Below the pieces are notes generated by a model, which saw nothing but the letters and a program-made list of their open reading frames with translations, searched no databases and had not been told where the DNA came from. 64,000 nt of DNA from Populus alba. Lineage: Eukaryota > Streptophyta > Magnoliopsida > Malpighiales > Salicaceae. Location of the stretch: positions 10,197,875 to 10,261,874 of the forward strand of contig NC_133300.1 of the NCBI RefSeq assembly GCF_005239225.2, read 5' to 3'. Shown in pieces: positions 22,985 through 35,660 of this stretch. The first letter of the stretch is position 1. Each line of letters opens with the position of its first letter. The position numbers were made by a program, and so were the translations under genes.

Positions 22985-23760
22985 CACTTAGTTAAAAAAA
23001 TAACCCTCTTTTGCTCTTTATTAGCTTTGAATGCATATTTTCATTCGTTTTTTTTTTTTTTCTTTTTTTTTTGTATTTTATCCCTCATATTCTCTTGGAG
23101 AGCCTTTACTATTTATGCATTTCTATTGCCATCAAGACTAATTATTTCATCAATAGATAAAGAAAACAAATCCAAATGAGTCAAATGATTAAAGATAAGC
23201 AATTTATAAAGAAAAATAATCAAAAGTAAAATATACACTCTTATTATAAGCAAATTCAATAAATGACAGACAATCTTCTTGATTTTTCAAACTCTTTTGA
23301 ATGATAGTTTTTAACAATGTAATTGAAGTTCTATTATCTACTCCAGCTTGACCATCTATTTATAAATGACAAGTAGTAGAAAATAATAATTTTATTTCTA
23401 ATTTGTCCCACAAAATCTTTCAAAAATAACTAAGAAATGTAACATCATGGTCAGACACAATGCTCTTAGGTACCCCCTCGGAGCCAAATTATCTCAGTTA
23501 AAGGTGTCGCTAAAGTACTAAAATATTTAACAAACCTCCTATATGAACTATCCAAACCGTGAAAACTTTCTACCTAAGTGTTTAACATAGGTGTAGGCAA
23601 TTCTTAGATAACCCTAAAATTTTTCTCTCATCCATTTCAATACATTTTACATTAACAACATATCCAAGAAATATAATTTTTTCCATGCAAAAGTCACACC
23701 TTTTCAAATTAGCATATAAACATTCTTTTTGTAGAACAACAAATACTAATGCAATCATAT
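22985..23760 (-). mobile_element. Ty3/gypsy pol relic with internal deletion
   Basis: On the minus strand, reverse-transcriptase-end words (NLKRCDFCMEKIIFLGYVVN, then SSYRRFVKYFSTLATPLTE) are followed directly by integrase-core words (VPKSIVSDHDVTFLSYF, then LFSTTCH and EFAYNKSVYF). The RNase H domain and the N-terminal part of integrase are missing between them, near 23478. Many stops are present. The end nearest 22985 aligns with 2780-3060, so both relics come from one family. Confidence 0.75.
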
Positions 23761-24620
23761 TATTTGTTAGTTTTGAAATTTATTCAACGAAGTCCTTACT
23801 TGATTGTTTATAGGTCTAAAATTGTAATCCCCTATATTAATTACATTCTAATAGTTAATTTCTAAAACTTATTTTCAATCAAGTCATACTTGATTAATCA
23901 TTCCATTTTAATGTCTAACCAATAACTCTTATGTGTGTGACCCGTTAGGTTCCTTAATAAGTTGACCCAAAACAAATCATAATCTTCAATAAAATAGGAT
24001 TAAATAAATTAAACAATTTAATTTATTATCATTTCAATAATTGATTGATTTATATTTGAAAATCAAGTACAATGTCTAGCAACCTACATGATCACTTAAA
24101 TATTGGTATTCCTTCATCAAGAATGTTCTAATTTAGACATTATAGCATAAAGTATATCTACTTTGTTAAATCATTTTAGTTCTCAATAATATAGTCATTG
24201 ATTCTTGAATATCATTTGAAACTCTTTTCAAATATCATTCCATAATAGCTAAAAGATTTCACAATCTATTTAAGGACAAATAAAACATTTTTCTTAACTC
24301 ACCTAGGGAGATGAATCTTCTCTTAATTACTTTCATATAATTTATGTTATACCCAATATCTTTCTATTTTTTACCTTTGATTAGAATAATGTGTGGTCAA
24401 GATAAAAGTATAACACTCCCTATATAGGACAACTTAGTGATCTCAAGTCTAAGGATTGCTTACACAACTATCACGCGAGTCTTTCCATAGAAATATGTGA
24501 TCTTTCTATATAGAATTATCTTGCGACACTCAGTTTAGTGTACATATCATCTGACAAGCACTTGTATATTAGTTATAGGCATTTCTTATAACATCCTAAC
24601 TTATAGTGTAAATTTTAACC
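23755..24620 (-). repeat. Dispersed repeat, inverted partner of 53335-54250
   Basis: Read in the opposite direction, this block matches 53335-54250 over most of its length. Shared stretches include the sequence around ATTGTAATCCC (23827 versus the complement of ~54185), AATAGGATTAAATAAATTAAACAATTTA-type blocks, CTCACCTAGGG (24299 versus ~53652), and GATCTCAAGTCTAAGGATT (24432 versus ~53497). It adjoins the gypsy relic, so an LTR origin is possible. It is non-coding. Confidence 0.65.
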
Positions 24621-26299
24621 ATACACATACAATGAAATTAGGGTCATTTTATTTTTTCTATTTATGTTATTTATTCTACTAAAATTTCAGCAGAGTTTCT
24701 TTTGTATAGGAACCATACCAAGTTATTGACCACTTCAAACATAATACAATCCACTCCTCCATAGCATTTGTCCAACCATCCCAAACTTTATCCCACATTA
24801 ACATTCATTAATACAAGAAAGAAATAATACAAATACAATAAGACATACAAGTATAAGAAGTAATTTATAAAGCATACGAGAAGTATAAAAAGAAATAAAT
24901 AATACATATTGCAAGTACATTAGATGCAAAATGCTAATGTCCATAAGGTTACAAAAGATTAATTACAGAAAGTAAAATATCTCATTACGTATTACAACAT
25001 TATACATATTATAAAAGTCTAATCGTAATAGTTATGGCAGCCTTGTCCTACTATGTATGATGGCCCTACACAGTTATACATCAAGGAATAAATAATTTAG
25101 TAGTATAAGTTATAAAGTGACTCCATCGTATGTAAACAATTCAAACAACTCAAAATATCATTAATTCTTATATGACAATTATTTAGGGTTTCTAGAATTA
25201 ACAATTATATTACTAACAATTTATTAAATTCCATCTTCACCATTACTCACTCATGCAAAGTTCCATTAATGATAGGGGATTCCATTTAACAATGGAAACA
25301 ACAAGCAATTGTTTCCTTTAAAAAATAAAAGCAACAAATCATTAGTTACTATTCATCATAGTATCAACATAACAACGGTTTCTATTCCACAATGAAAATA
25401 ACAAACAGTGACTTCAATTCAACAATGGAAGCAACAAATCATTGGTTACCATTCATTATAGGTAGCAATATAAAAATTGTAAACTTTGGGTTAATAAGGA
25501 AGAAAAGAAAAAAAAAACATTAAGAAATAAGTAGAGATTAATATGAATTAAGTTAAAATAAATAAATAAAAATAATGTAAGTGAAAATACTATTTCTAGA
25601 AAGAAAGAAATATCCAAAAATTGTATTGAATGTTAGTATGGAAACATAAAGAATTTATCCCTATAACAGTACGCAAAAACATTGAAGTACAGTTGGGATA
25701 CAAACAAACATGTTCTAGGCTTAATTAGGAAGGTGTATAAATACCTTGAGTCAAAAGAGCATGACCCTTCCCCTTCCCCTTTCCTATTAGGGTTGACCAG
25801 AACTCAACATCAAACCATCTATCTTCATGAATTTTTCTCCACTAAAACTCTTACATGTCACTCAAAAATGATGTTTGAATGAGTTATAAATGAGTATGAG
25901 GGTGGAAACAACAATTTAAAGGCGTAGGAAGAGAGGGAGAGATTCGATTAAGGAAAAAGTAATTTGAAAGAGAACTAAGCTAAGAAGAAAAAGAAGAAGA
26001 AATTATTAAGGAGCACTCTCAAATCGTGTTCAAATTCATGAGGTAAGGAAAATTCTATTGTTTTCAATATCCTTATCTTGAATGAATATATTATTAAAAT
26101 GAATAAAACCCCATACATGAAGCCCTAGGGTTTCGTATGTATTGATTATTAAAACCTAATGAAATAAGTAGAAGATATATTAGATGGGAATAAATGATTT
26201 AATGTTTGGAAGAATGCATGGAAGTTATTTCTTTAATTTCAAAACCTATGAATTCAAGTATGGACAATTTTAACATTTTGATTCCACTTAATATTAAGA
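24621..26299. other. AT-rich intergenic, weak internal repeats
   Basis: Between 25255 and 25460 the words 'AACAATGGAA(A/G)CAACAA' and 'CAAATCATTRGTTAC' recur two to three times, a weak local duplication. No coding region is seen; the 66-codon frame at 25682-25882 has no family motif. Confidence 0.45.
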
Positions 26300-27690
26300 T
26301 AGGAAACAATAGAATTTGAAGTACCAATTGTTGGTAAAAGTGTTGCCTTTCAACTAAAATAAATTTTTCTTTATTTGGAGTTATGAAACTCCCGATATGA
26401 ACGAAATACTAAAGGATGACCAGACCGGAAACTACCAGATATAATTATTACTCAACTTCTAATTAGGTTTGCGATTTGGTATTGATACATTTTGATATAT
26501 GTTCCTTCATGTGTATTATGAATAAATGTGTTAAAGTTGAATTGGAACAAGTTTCCTTTTATTTGGATTTATGAAACCCTGAATATAAATAAAGTACTAA
26601 AGGGTGACCAGATTGAAAACTACTAGACAAAATTAGTGTTCCAATTCTAATTAGGTTTGAGATTTGATGTTGATAAATTTTGATATATGTTCCCCATGAA
26701 TATTATGAATAATTATGTTAAATTTTAATTGGAACAAGTCTCCTATTATTTGGGATTATGGGACACTAGTTATGAACAAAATACTAAAAGGTGACATATT
26801 AGGAACTACTTGGCAAAATTGTCATTCGACTTCTAATTAGGTTTGGCATTTGGTGTTGACAAATTTTAATATATATTCCTTCATGCATATTGTGAATAAA
26901 TGTGTTAATGCTCAATTGGAAGAAGTTTCCTTTCTTTTATTTGGATTTATGATAATCCAGATATGAACAAAATACTAAAGGGTAACCAGACTGAAAACTA
27001 CTAGACAAAGTTGTTGTTCGACTTCTAGTTAGGTTTGAGATTTTATATATATATATTCCTTTTTGGGTATTGTGAATAAAAGTTTTAACTTTAAATTAGG
27101 ACAACTGTCCCTTTATTTGGAGTTATGGAACCTCAAATATGAACAAAATACTAAAGGCTCACCAGACTGGAAACTACTGAACAAAATTATTATCCAACTT
27201 ATAATTAGCTTTAAGATTTGATATTGATAAATTTTGATATATGTTCCTTCATATGTATTGTGAATAAATGTGTTAAAGGTCAATTGGAATACTTTTCCTA
27301 TTATTTGGAGTTATGGAACCTCGGATATGAACAAAATACTAAAGGGTGACCAGACCATAAACTACTGAACAAAATTTTTGTTTAACTTATAATTAGGTTT
27401 GAGATTTGATATTGATAAATTTTGATATATGTTCCTTTATGTATATTGTGAATAAATGTGTTAAAGTCAAATTGTAACAAGTTTCCCTTTATTTGGAGTT
27501 ATGGAACCTTAGATATGAACACAATACTAAAGGATGACCAGACTCGAAATTATTGGACAAAATTGTTGTCCAATAATTAAATGACAATCACTAAATAAAA
27601 GGACTTCTAATTAGTTTTAAGATTTGATATTGATAAATTTTGATATATGTTCCTTCATGAATATTGTGAATAAATGATAATCCCCTTGTT
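26300..27690 (+). repeat. Satellite-like tandem array, ~187-base unit, seven copies
   Basis: The word AAATACTAAAGG (with small changes) followed by TGACCAGA recurs at about 26404, 26592, 26779, 26970, 27145, 27333 and 27521, a spacing of 174-192 bases. Each unit also carries TTTATTTGGA(G/T)TTATG, GAACAAAATACTAAAGG, AAACTACTGGACAAAATT, CTAATTAGGTTTGAGATTTG, TTTTGATATATGTTCCTTCATG and TGTGAATAAATGTGTTAAA in that order. Units differ by substitutions and small indels. No coding frame persists. Confidence 0.9.
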
Positions 27691-27699
27691 TAAGAAGTT

Positions 27700-28234
27700 A
27701 ACTTTAAAGTAGAACACTAAATAAAAGGATTTCGATGATGGGAATGAAAAGCATATGAAAAAATGAATGAATATGCATAAGTTTAAGCATGAGGAATCTT
27801 GAGATAAATGAATAAGATGGAGCTTTGATATTATGGTACATTAGAGGGAGCTGAAATGGTCTAGCATATGGGCGTAGGCATATGATAATAGGCCCCGGGT
27901 AGGTGGTGAGCATCCCTATTAAGTTTTAATTTTACAAATTGAAGTTATTACATTATCAAATCTAAATTTGAGATCCATGTATTAATAGTTACAACTTGAG
28001 AAAAATAATTGGATTGATTGGCACTAGAATGAAATTTCTAGAGTGTTGGATATCTATATGAGATATCCAATAAATGATTATTTGTAAATGTGATTCTTAG
28101 AATAATATGGTTTTCAAAGAGAAAGCCAGAACCATGGGGAACAAACTTGAATTGCTGGATTAGAGGACATTTAAAGGATTTACTAAGTAAGATAGAATTT
28201 AAGAAGATTGTTGATTGGAAGGTTAAGTAAGTTT
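27700..28234. other. Intergenic, no gene seen
   Basis: AT-rich flank of the tandem array. No motif, gene or repeat was recognised apart from the short repeats that begin at 28235. Confidence 0.45.
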
Positions 28235-28440
28235 GTAAAAATGATGGGTGTTTAGTTGGGACAATCAAATTAAGGTTATTTAGGATGGAAGAATAATCAT
28301 AAATATATTTTTGGGTGTCTAGTTGGAACAACCAGATTAAAGGTTATTTAGGATGAAAGAATAACCAAAAATTAATTATAGGCGTCCTGTTGGGACACCG
28401 AATTAGGGGTATTCCAGGAAAGACAGAAAACCAAAATTTT
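28235..28440 (+). repeat. Minisatellite, three ~68-base units
   Basis: Three diverged units repeat the order GGGTGTTTAGTTGGGACAA, CAAATTAAGGTTATTTAGGA, then GGAAGAATAATCA. They begin near 28245, 28312 and 28381. It is non-coding. Confidence 0.6.
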
Positions 28441-30090
28441 AAAAGAAAGATTATATTGTCTTTGATAGAATAAAAGATATGGAATTAATTATGGATAAAG
28501 ATCAAGTAAGAGTGTTAAATGGATAGAGTTTCTATGAGAAAAAATCTTTGAAATATTTATTCTTAAGGTTGATTCTTATTATCTTGCCTAACTGTTTCAA
28601 GTACTTCACAATCTTGACAAGTTGATTTGAAGAGTTTTTTAAATATATCCACCTTCTTCCCTTTCTTTTTTCTCTCTCTTTTAAATATGTCCTTACCACT
28701 ATTGTTACCACTAGAACAAAGGTTTTTTTTCTCAGTGATGGACTATGTTGATGGTTATGATGGTGTTTTCCCACTATTGGTATTGAGGAGGAAAGTTAAA
28801 TAAGTTGTTTGTAGTGGGTTTCGTCTTAAGTGAAGGTTAGGTTATCGGCTAAGAAAAGATTAGGTCAACTGGACTTTTTATGTGGAATGGGTTTGGCCTA
28901 AGGAGTAACTAGAGAAAGGTTGAGGCTAGTGGGTTTTTATAGACAAGGTTCAAGTTTGGTTGATAGTAAAAGAGAAAGCATTAAGCAATGGTGGTTTTGT
29001 GTGGTTCAACCTCAATCGAGTGAAGACTGTGGTCTTGGGTTTAAAGGAGATGGAGGAGAAAGGTGTTTTTTTTTTTTAATGTGTTAAAGGTTCGAGGTGA
29101 TTTTATTAATGGTTGGTGGTCAGTGGAGAGGAGGTTGCTGATAGAAGATGAACAACTACGTAGTTGAGAGAGAGAGAGGAATTGACAAGTTAATTGGTTA
29201 TGGTTTTTTTATGTGAGAGTGGCGGCTAGTTAAGAAAACCATGGGATATAACGGTAGTTAGGGTTTTCTTTTGTTGTGTGTGTTCTTTTATAAGGATGAA
29301 ATAAAATGGAGGTTGGGTCTTCTTTATCAAATGGAGGTTGGGTCTTCTTTATCAAATGGTGGCCTCCGCCCTTTTCATGAAAGATTCCTCTAGTATTTAT
29401 AGGCCAAGGTTGCTGTCTCTTCCCTCCAATTGCTTAGTCCCCAAGCAACTTCTTTTCACTTTGGTCCCTTATTTTCTTCATTTTTATTTTTGGTCCCTTT
29501 TTCCATTTTACTACTTTTCTTATTTTTTTTATTTTTTTATTTTAATATTTTGTTTGAAAAAAGACAATGTCAATATTAATTAATGAAAAAATATTTATTG
29601 AGAATTTTATAACGAATATGTTAATATCTTAACATATTGAAAGTATATTTTGGATAATATTTTTTTAAGGACATTGAAAACCATTAAAATGGCACGAATA
29701 CATTAAAAAAATATATTTTTTGGATTTATTTTGAATTTTTGAAAAATAAAATCAAAATTGGGTTATGACAAAACATATGAGATAAACATGTGTAATTTTT
29801 AGGGGTGTGAGTAAAACATAGTAAAAAAGAGAATGTGGTTGTGTGTTCATTTTCTTTTTATTACTTTTTTTCTTACTTCGTGTTAAATAAATGATAAAAA
29901 AGGGGAAAGATAAAATGATAATAAAATATAATTAATAAAGTGTTTTAACTACATTACGACCAAGTTTCTCAAAAATAAAAAGAATCACATCTCGTTCAAA
30001 AAAAAAATACATGGTATGTTCTTTTTTAGCATGTATTCTGGGTTTAATAACCAATTTATTAAATCCATGATAATCTAGTCAATATTTCAA
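28441..30090. other. Intergenic; one exact 25-base duplication
   Basis: No gene seen. An exact head-to-tail duplication of a 25-base unit (29306-29330 and 29331-29355) lies just before a C/T-rich stretch (29400-29560). A TATAGGCC word at 29398 and the composition there suggest the edge of an old retroelement, but no partner was found. Confidence 0.4.
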
Positions 30091-30099
30091 TAACCAATA

Positions 30100-30650
30100 A
30101 AAATTTAATTCATGAGAATTAATGGTAAATGTTCTGGTATAAATGTTGGACCTACAAGTAGGCTGATATTTAAATATCAAGAGTTGACCAGAAAATTTTC
30201 AGAGTTATTCTGATTATTCATCCATTTTAATTGGAAGTATTTTTCACCACAACACACGAGTTGTAAAAAAAACTCTTCTACCTTCTAGGATAGGTGAACC
30301 CTCTCGAAGCACATATATGGATCCTTTCCATAAAAATACATTTGGGCACACAAATCCATAATAAATTCAAAAAAGTCAGATTTATTCACATGAATAAATC
30401 CTCAGCCTATGCCATAGACAAGTCACTAGTTAGAAACCCTTCAAAACTCATAAACTACATTCAAACCACACAATGCAGCTTACCTCAGATAGGATGCACT
30501 AAAAGTGCTACTATCTTCCCTAGTCATAACCAGTCTCTTACCCTTATAATCTCTAATAAAATTAGTACACTCGAGTTTCTTTGCGACCTTGAACCAAACA
30601 ACTAAGTGGCAACTCCCACAACCCCCCGACACCGCTCATCCATGTGTGAT
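30100..30650 (+). repeat. Dispersed repeat, direct partner of 45690-46250
   Basis: It matches 45690-46250 in the same direction. Shared words include GAATTAATGGT, TATAAATGTT, TTTTAATTG, CACACAATGCAGCTTACCTCAG (30468 and 46058), AGGATGC, GTGCTA and AACCAAACAA followed by AGTGGCAACTCC or GGTGGCAACTCC. The end looks like the end of an LTR or long non-autonomous element. The 103-codon frame at 30294-30605 lies inside the repeat and is not a gene. Confidence 0.65.
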
Positions 30651-32440
30651 AACAATTCGTTAGCAATGGAAAAATACAAAGTGATATATATAATAGCAAG
30701 TCTAAACATATACATCATAAACATAATATCATTAAATATTTTCTTTTAAAAAAGATTATTTATATTGATTGTTTAAAGTCAAAGGAAAATGTTGCAAGTG
30801 AGAAAAAATGTGTATACACCATTAAGAAAAATGGGCATAAATTATTTAAAGATAAAAAAAAAAAAAAAAGTAATGATGATAATCCTACATAGTTGATTGA
30901 AGATCCCAGGACAAAAGAAAAATGATCATTCTCTTAATTTGTAAATTATAGTTTGAAAAGCAATCCCGCACCAGTAATTAAAAGTCTCTCTAAAAGTTTG
31001 TTCAATAGGAATCTCTTAAATCTCTATTAAAGAGTTTGGAAACTAAAACAATTGAGTATTAACAAGGAGGATATCATTTGTAATAGTTACAATGGCTAGT
31101 GAAATTGTTGAATCAACTTTCATGGTTAATGAACACATTTGAGATCAAATTAAAAGTGGATTCTACTCACTTTTAAGATTAAAATTTTATTGCAAATTAT
31201 TCTCCAACAAAATTTATTTGACATAAAACATTAACATAATTAAAAAAAATATATAAATGAATGATAAATTAATGTAAAAAAATATTTGGTTCATATATTT
31301 TTGTGAAACCTAAAATCTTTTATATCATATTCAATAAATACATTAATTTTTTGTAGTTTATATAGTAAGAAGTTGAAGTCATAAGTGAGCTTGAACAAAA
31401 TGAAATTATGCTTAACCCACACTCGTGCTCAATTGGTTCAAGGTCAAGCCCTAAACCTTTTATTTTGATTTGAGTTTATTATAAAATAATTATTTGGCAT
31501 GTAAAAAACTTATTCTATCAACTTATGAACAAAAAATTTCAATAGGTTTCTTCTTTAATGTAAATAATCTTTTATTTAACAAAAAAAAGTTAGATTTCAA
31601 AGCAAAAAAGTATCAAGTTTTTTTTTTTTTTTTGGAAGGTAATGAAGACTGATAAATGATAAAAATTAATTATGGTAATTCTAGAACAGAAATAATTATA
31701 TATCAATTTTGATTCTAAAATCCATTATAAAATGGTGGCAGAAGGAATAGACTTTCATACTCTTCTAAACCACAGTTTTTCAAGCTATTCTCTATAATTT
31801 CAAGTTATCTATTTTTTATTTTTATTTTTTATTATTATTCTAGAGCTTAGGTTTTGTTATAGTTGAAAGATCTTGAGTTATGTTTTCTAAAGTCCATGTA
31901 TTTTGTTTAAAGATGTAACTAAATAATATAATATTTTTGGAATCTTAAAAGACTTATTATATCAATTTATTTTTTTTTAACACGATATGAGTAATAAAAG
32001 TTTAAAGATAAATGATTAATCCTTGACAACAACAAGTTTTCAGCTCAATCAAATTTTAAGTATCTGAACAAGTAAGTACTTTATAGTATTTTAGTTTAAA
32101 TGTAATATTTAATTATAAGCTTGGTATAAGAATTTTATTTATTTATTTTTATTGTAAGTCTTAATATATGCTTAATATTATGCATTGATCTCTCTTGCTA
32201 AATGATCTTGATTATATATACTAAATCTAAAATGATAATTTAAAAAACATAAAAGATATCAAAATGAAAAAATATTAATAAAAACAAATTAATTAAGCAT
32301 GGTGGGACTGCAACACACTCAAATTTATTTTCATGGTATGGAATTTCAAATGCCCAACCCACCCACGTATTGAGCGCCAAAGCTAGGCATCACGTCTCAG
32401 AGTACATGAAAATGGAAAAGAAAGAAGAGCACGCACAACA
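30651..32440. other. AT-rich intergenic, no gene seen
   Basis: Several homopolymer A and T runs (for example 30849-30868 and 31620-31634) but no coding sequence or repeat family was recognised. The part nearest 32440 becomes less AT-rich and probably holds the 3' UTR of the minus-strand SEO gene. Confidence 0.5.
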
Positions 32441-32487
32441 TGATTCAGCGGCAACAGGAGCGACAAGGAGGCGGAGCTGCTGCTCAT

Positions 32488-35277
32488 CTACTGGAGCAGC
32501 ACGTCATGGCAGCAAAGGAAAGTGGTGAATTTCTCCATGGAGCGGTGGCACTCGGGGCATTTCAAGGTCTCGGGGATCCTACCAGCAGTCATTGGGAACT
32601 CAAAGCGGGAGCAAGGATGAACAATGTCATGAAGATTTTCATGGTGTTCTTGGAAGGCCAAATCAAAACCCTTAACTGGCACTTGCTCCTTCCATAAGTC
32701 ATACTCGACTAATGTTGGCAAAACTGTGGTGCCATGGCCATTGACGACAACACTAGACCCCTTGCTAAGCACAGCCCATCCACCTTCTCTGTCGTAGCTA
32801 AGTAACTTCTTGATTCCTTGCATCACAGGATCATGGTCGTCAACCTTGCCTAGCTGAATCTTGGAGAAGAACATGCTCTCTAGCCTGGTCCAAAAGAACC
32901 ATATCATGGTAAGGTCTTGCCAGGCGGAACTGAGCTTCTCCACATTAATTGTCCCCATGACTCGCCGGATTTGCTCCCTCTTTCTGCTCTTCCCCACATA
33001 AACCATCTCAAGGGGAATGCGGGATGCCTGAGCAACAGCACGGGCTGTGTTCGTGAACTTCCTCACCCATTCAACATCGTCCCCTCCGTACAAGAAAATG
33101 TACTTCTCTTCCTTAATCTGATTGTCATAAGAATGTTGCAGCAATTGTAAAGAGCATATTATAAATACCTACAATGTATGTATGTTTTATTTATTTTTAT
33201 AAAGAATTTACCCAATTACTGATCACTGGGTCAATGCCATCAACCAGAAGCTCCAGCCTCCATGTCTCTTCCCTCCACAAAGATTCCTCTCTCAAGCTGG
33301 TGAAAGGGAAGGCATTGCTTCCCCAAATCCACATCATGTGGAGTGCATTTGGGCTAACCACCTTTCCTTGAGGGTCAAGCACCACAAGAATAGGCTTGTT
33401 CCTGAAGTGCCACACCTCCTTAATGAACCTAATGGCTGCCTTATCAATCAATGAAGGCTGGTACACTGTGTACCATGGCATTGAATTCTGCAAGCTCTCA
33501 AATTTTTCTTTCAGTGGATCAGTCCACTGAACTGAATGGTCTGCAATTGGGATCCAGACCAGGTCATACTGACTATCCAGCCTAGCTCCGTGGTGCCTGG
33601 ATTCATTGTATATCTGTTCAAGAATCGAAAGCTCATCATTCGAAATGTCAAGGCCAGAAATGAGCAATAGCACGTTCTTCCTTCTCAATACATCAAGATT
33701 GACCTGTTAAATTTCAAAGTACAGAAATATTTTGCATTAGCTTGATAACATTTTAGTACTACATATATAATTAGTTGAGATGGTAAAGGAGCAAACCCTT
33801 CTCTTATTAGAGCCATCTATCAGTGGTTGGATATCATCCTTGGCGTAAATCAGGGCCTTGAGGACCTTCATGTTGTCAATGTGAGTCATTTCAAAGAGAT
33901 TCAGAAGCATTTGATAGGCTTCGACGTTCCTCTTTTCATCTGCATCAAACACCAATAAATTTATAAGCATACTCGATTATTTGAACATCAATTTCCTGTT
34001 TTCTTATTACCAATCCAACAGAGTTTAATACAAAGGTTGCTACGGTTCAGACCTATGTATTGGTAGCAAGTAGCCAATTGCTTCCTCAGATGCTCAAGTA
34101 TGTTGCTGAGTTTGTGAGCCAAGGTGGATAGCTCCCATGCCTTAGTGGTTGATATTGAAAACCTTAAACAGGTGAAAGAGATTATTACAAGGAATACAAG
34201 AAGTAAAACGTGGCTTGATAAAGATAGTGAGTAGAAAAGCATACTCATATCCCATGGTAGTGAGGCTGGTAATCTGAGCCGCACAAGCCAGAACACTCCT
34301 TACGGTCCAGTAGACAGCAGTAGGGACATGGGCCATGGCTGCGGACAACGCTGACACTTCATGGGAAATGTAAGTTGGTGGTAAATCCTTGAACTCAACC
34401 ACGCATCTAGTCACGTCCATCATAACCTTGATCAGATTGTTAAGGGCATCGAAACGAGGTTTCAAGGGCCCTGAGTGTTCCAGGATGTTAGGCAATTGCT
34501 TGAGAATTGCCATGGATTTGGCAAGTTGATTTGAAGAGTAAATCTGGGCAAGCAGCCAAAACTCTCCATAATTCAAAGCAAAAGCTGCCAAGGTCAGAAC
34601 CAGTTTGGCATCCCAGGAATAGCTTGCTAGCATGTTGAAAAGCTCGACAGTTGTTGCGTGCCCGTCTGCCCCACCCTTATAGGCAATCTGCAAAGAGTTG
34701 GAAAATAATTAAAACTTCCACAAATCCGTTAGGCTATTAGTGCCTATAATATCATATCAAAATTGAAGCATATTGAATAACCTCGCAGGAAATTCTGTCA
34801 ATAGTATACGAAAGCGAATCGAGCATGACAGCGAAATTGGCATGGTTGGTCTTGTCCTCCGATTCAGCATGGGCTTGGGAGGTCTGCATTAATTATATCA
34901 CAGTGATTACAGATATATTAAAAAAAAAAAAAACAGAGTTAAGTTAATATACATTTCTAGTTTGCATCAAATTAAATTTGTTAGATGATTCAGACTTTAT
35001 ATTTTGTTAAAACTGACAGTGTATGAACAGGTTTCCGAGGATATACCGTTAGAGAGGTATCGGTTTGCAGGGTGGCTCGTTTGAGGATGTCTTCGACAAG
35101 GTGAAGAAGAGGTTTAACGTCAACCTCTCGGCCATCAGGAGCATGAGTTTCTACAATTTGCTTCATCATCACATTGTCATCAGACATCGTAATCATGCTG
35201 CGGTCACTCCTGATCAGTTGCTGGTTCATGTTAGAAGCTGAGGGGGCAGGGAGCCTGAACGGGAGACCGGATGCCAT
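32488..35277 (-). CDS. Sieve element occlusion (SEO) phloem protein, 7 exons
   Basis: This is a structural P-protein subunit that forms filaments in sieve elements and helps to plug them after wounding. Exons on the minus strand: 35277-35047, 34883-34782, 34687-34245, 34162-34053, 33939-33797, 33703-33212, 33117-32488. They total 2151 bases (716 residues), the usual SEO length, and all introns are GT-AG with phases that close. Exons 1-4 carry the SEO N-terminal domain (MASGLPFRLPAPSASN at the start, then VKPLLHLVEDILKRA; LTLAAFALNYGEFWLL; WELSTLAHKLSNILEHLRKQ). Exons 5-7 carry the thioredoxin-like middle and the C-terminal domain (NVLLLISGLDIS; IKEEKYIFLYGGDD; near the end LKCPECHRSMEKFTTFLCCH, the conserved Cys cluster). 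The start ATG is the first in frame that fits the family N-terminus. I infer specific phloem expression from the family; no regulatory element was identified. Only one SEO gene is seen in this window. Confidence 0.95.
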
Positions 35278-35660
35278 GGTGACCTGATAGTAAGCTAAGG
35301 ATAAAGGCTCAGAAGTAGAGAAGATTGGCTTGTGTGTCTTTGCTGCATATTTGGCAGCCCATTTATACCATCGCAAAATCGAATAAAGCTCACTTGAATC
35401 AACTTCCTTGCTTCCATGGTAGTCAAGATCTTGTGAACGTTAAAGAGAAGGAAGGCTATGCTTTTGTGGCCCCTCTGCCTGCCCCACTTCCTCCTTGCTT
35501 TATAGAACATGGATTTTACCGTACAAATCTGATTCTGCAATACGCTACATTAATGAAACCCTTTTCTTTCTTCTGTATTTTCTAGCAATTTGGGACCTCG
35601 ATTCTAAATTTCCTCCACGTGAATTGTTAACCAACACAATCTAGTAGGGTTGAAGCTTTC
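35278..35660 (-). promoter_or_regulatory. Upstream (promoter and 5' UTR) side of the SEO gene
   Basis: Composition remains genic up to about 35650. The upstream in-frame extension (35376-35278) has no better start that fits the SEO family, so it is taken as leader. No TATA box could be placed with confidence. Confidence 0.35.

Noticed and set aside
26300..27690. CRISPR-like array because of regular spacing.
   Set aside because: The whole 187-base unit is repeated, with no unique spacers, and the DNA is from a plant nucleus.
30294..30605. A 103-codon plus-strand frame.
   Set aside because: It lies wholly inside a dispersed repeat whose partner at 45690-46250 does not keep the frame.
32917..33371. 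Plus-strand open frames across the SEO gene.
   Set aside because: Antisense to well-supported SEO exons, with no motif of their own.
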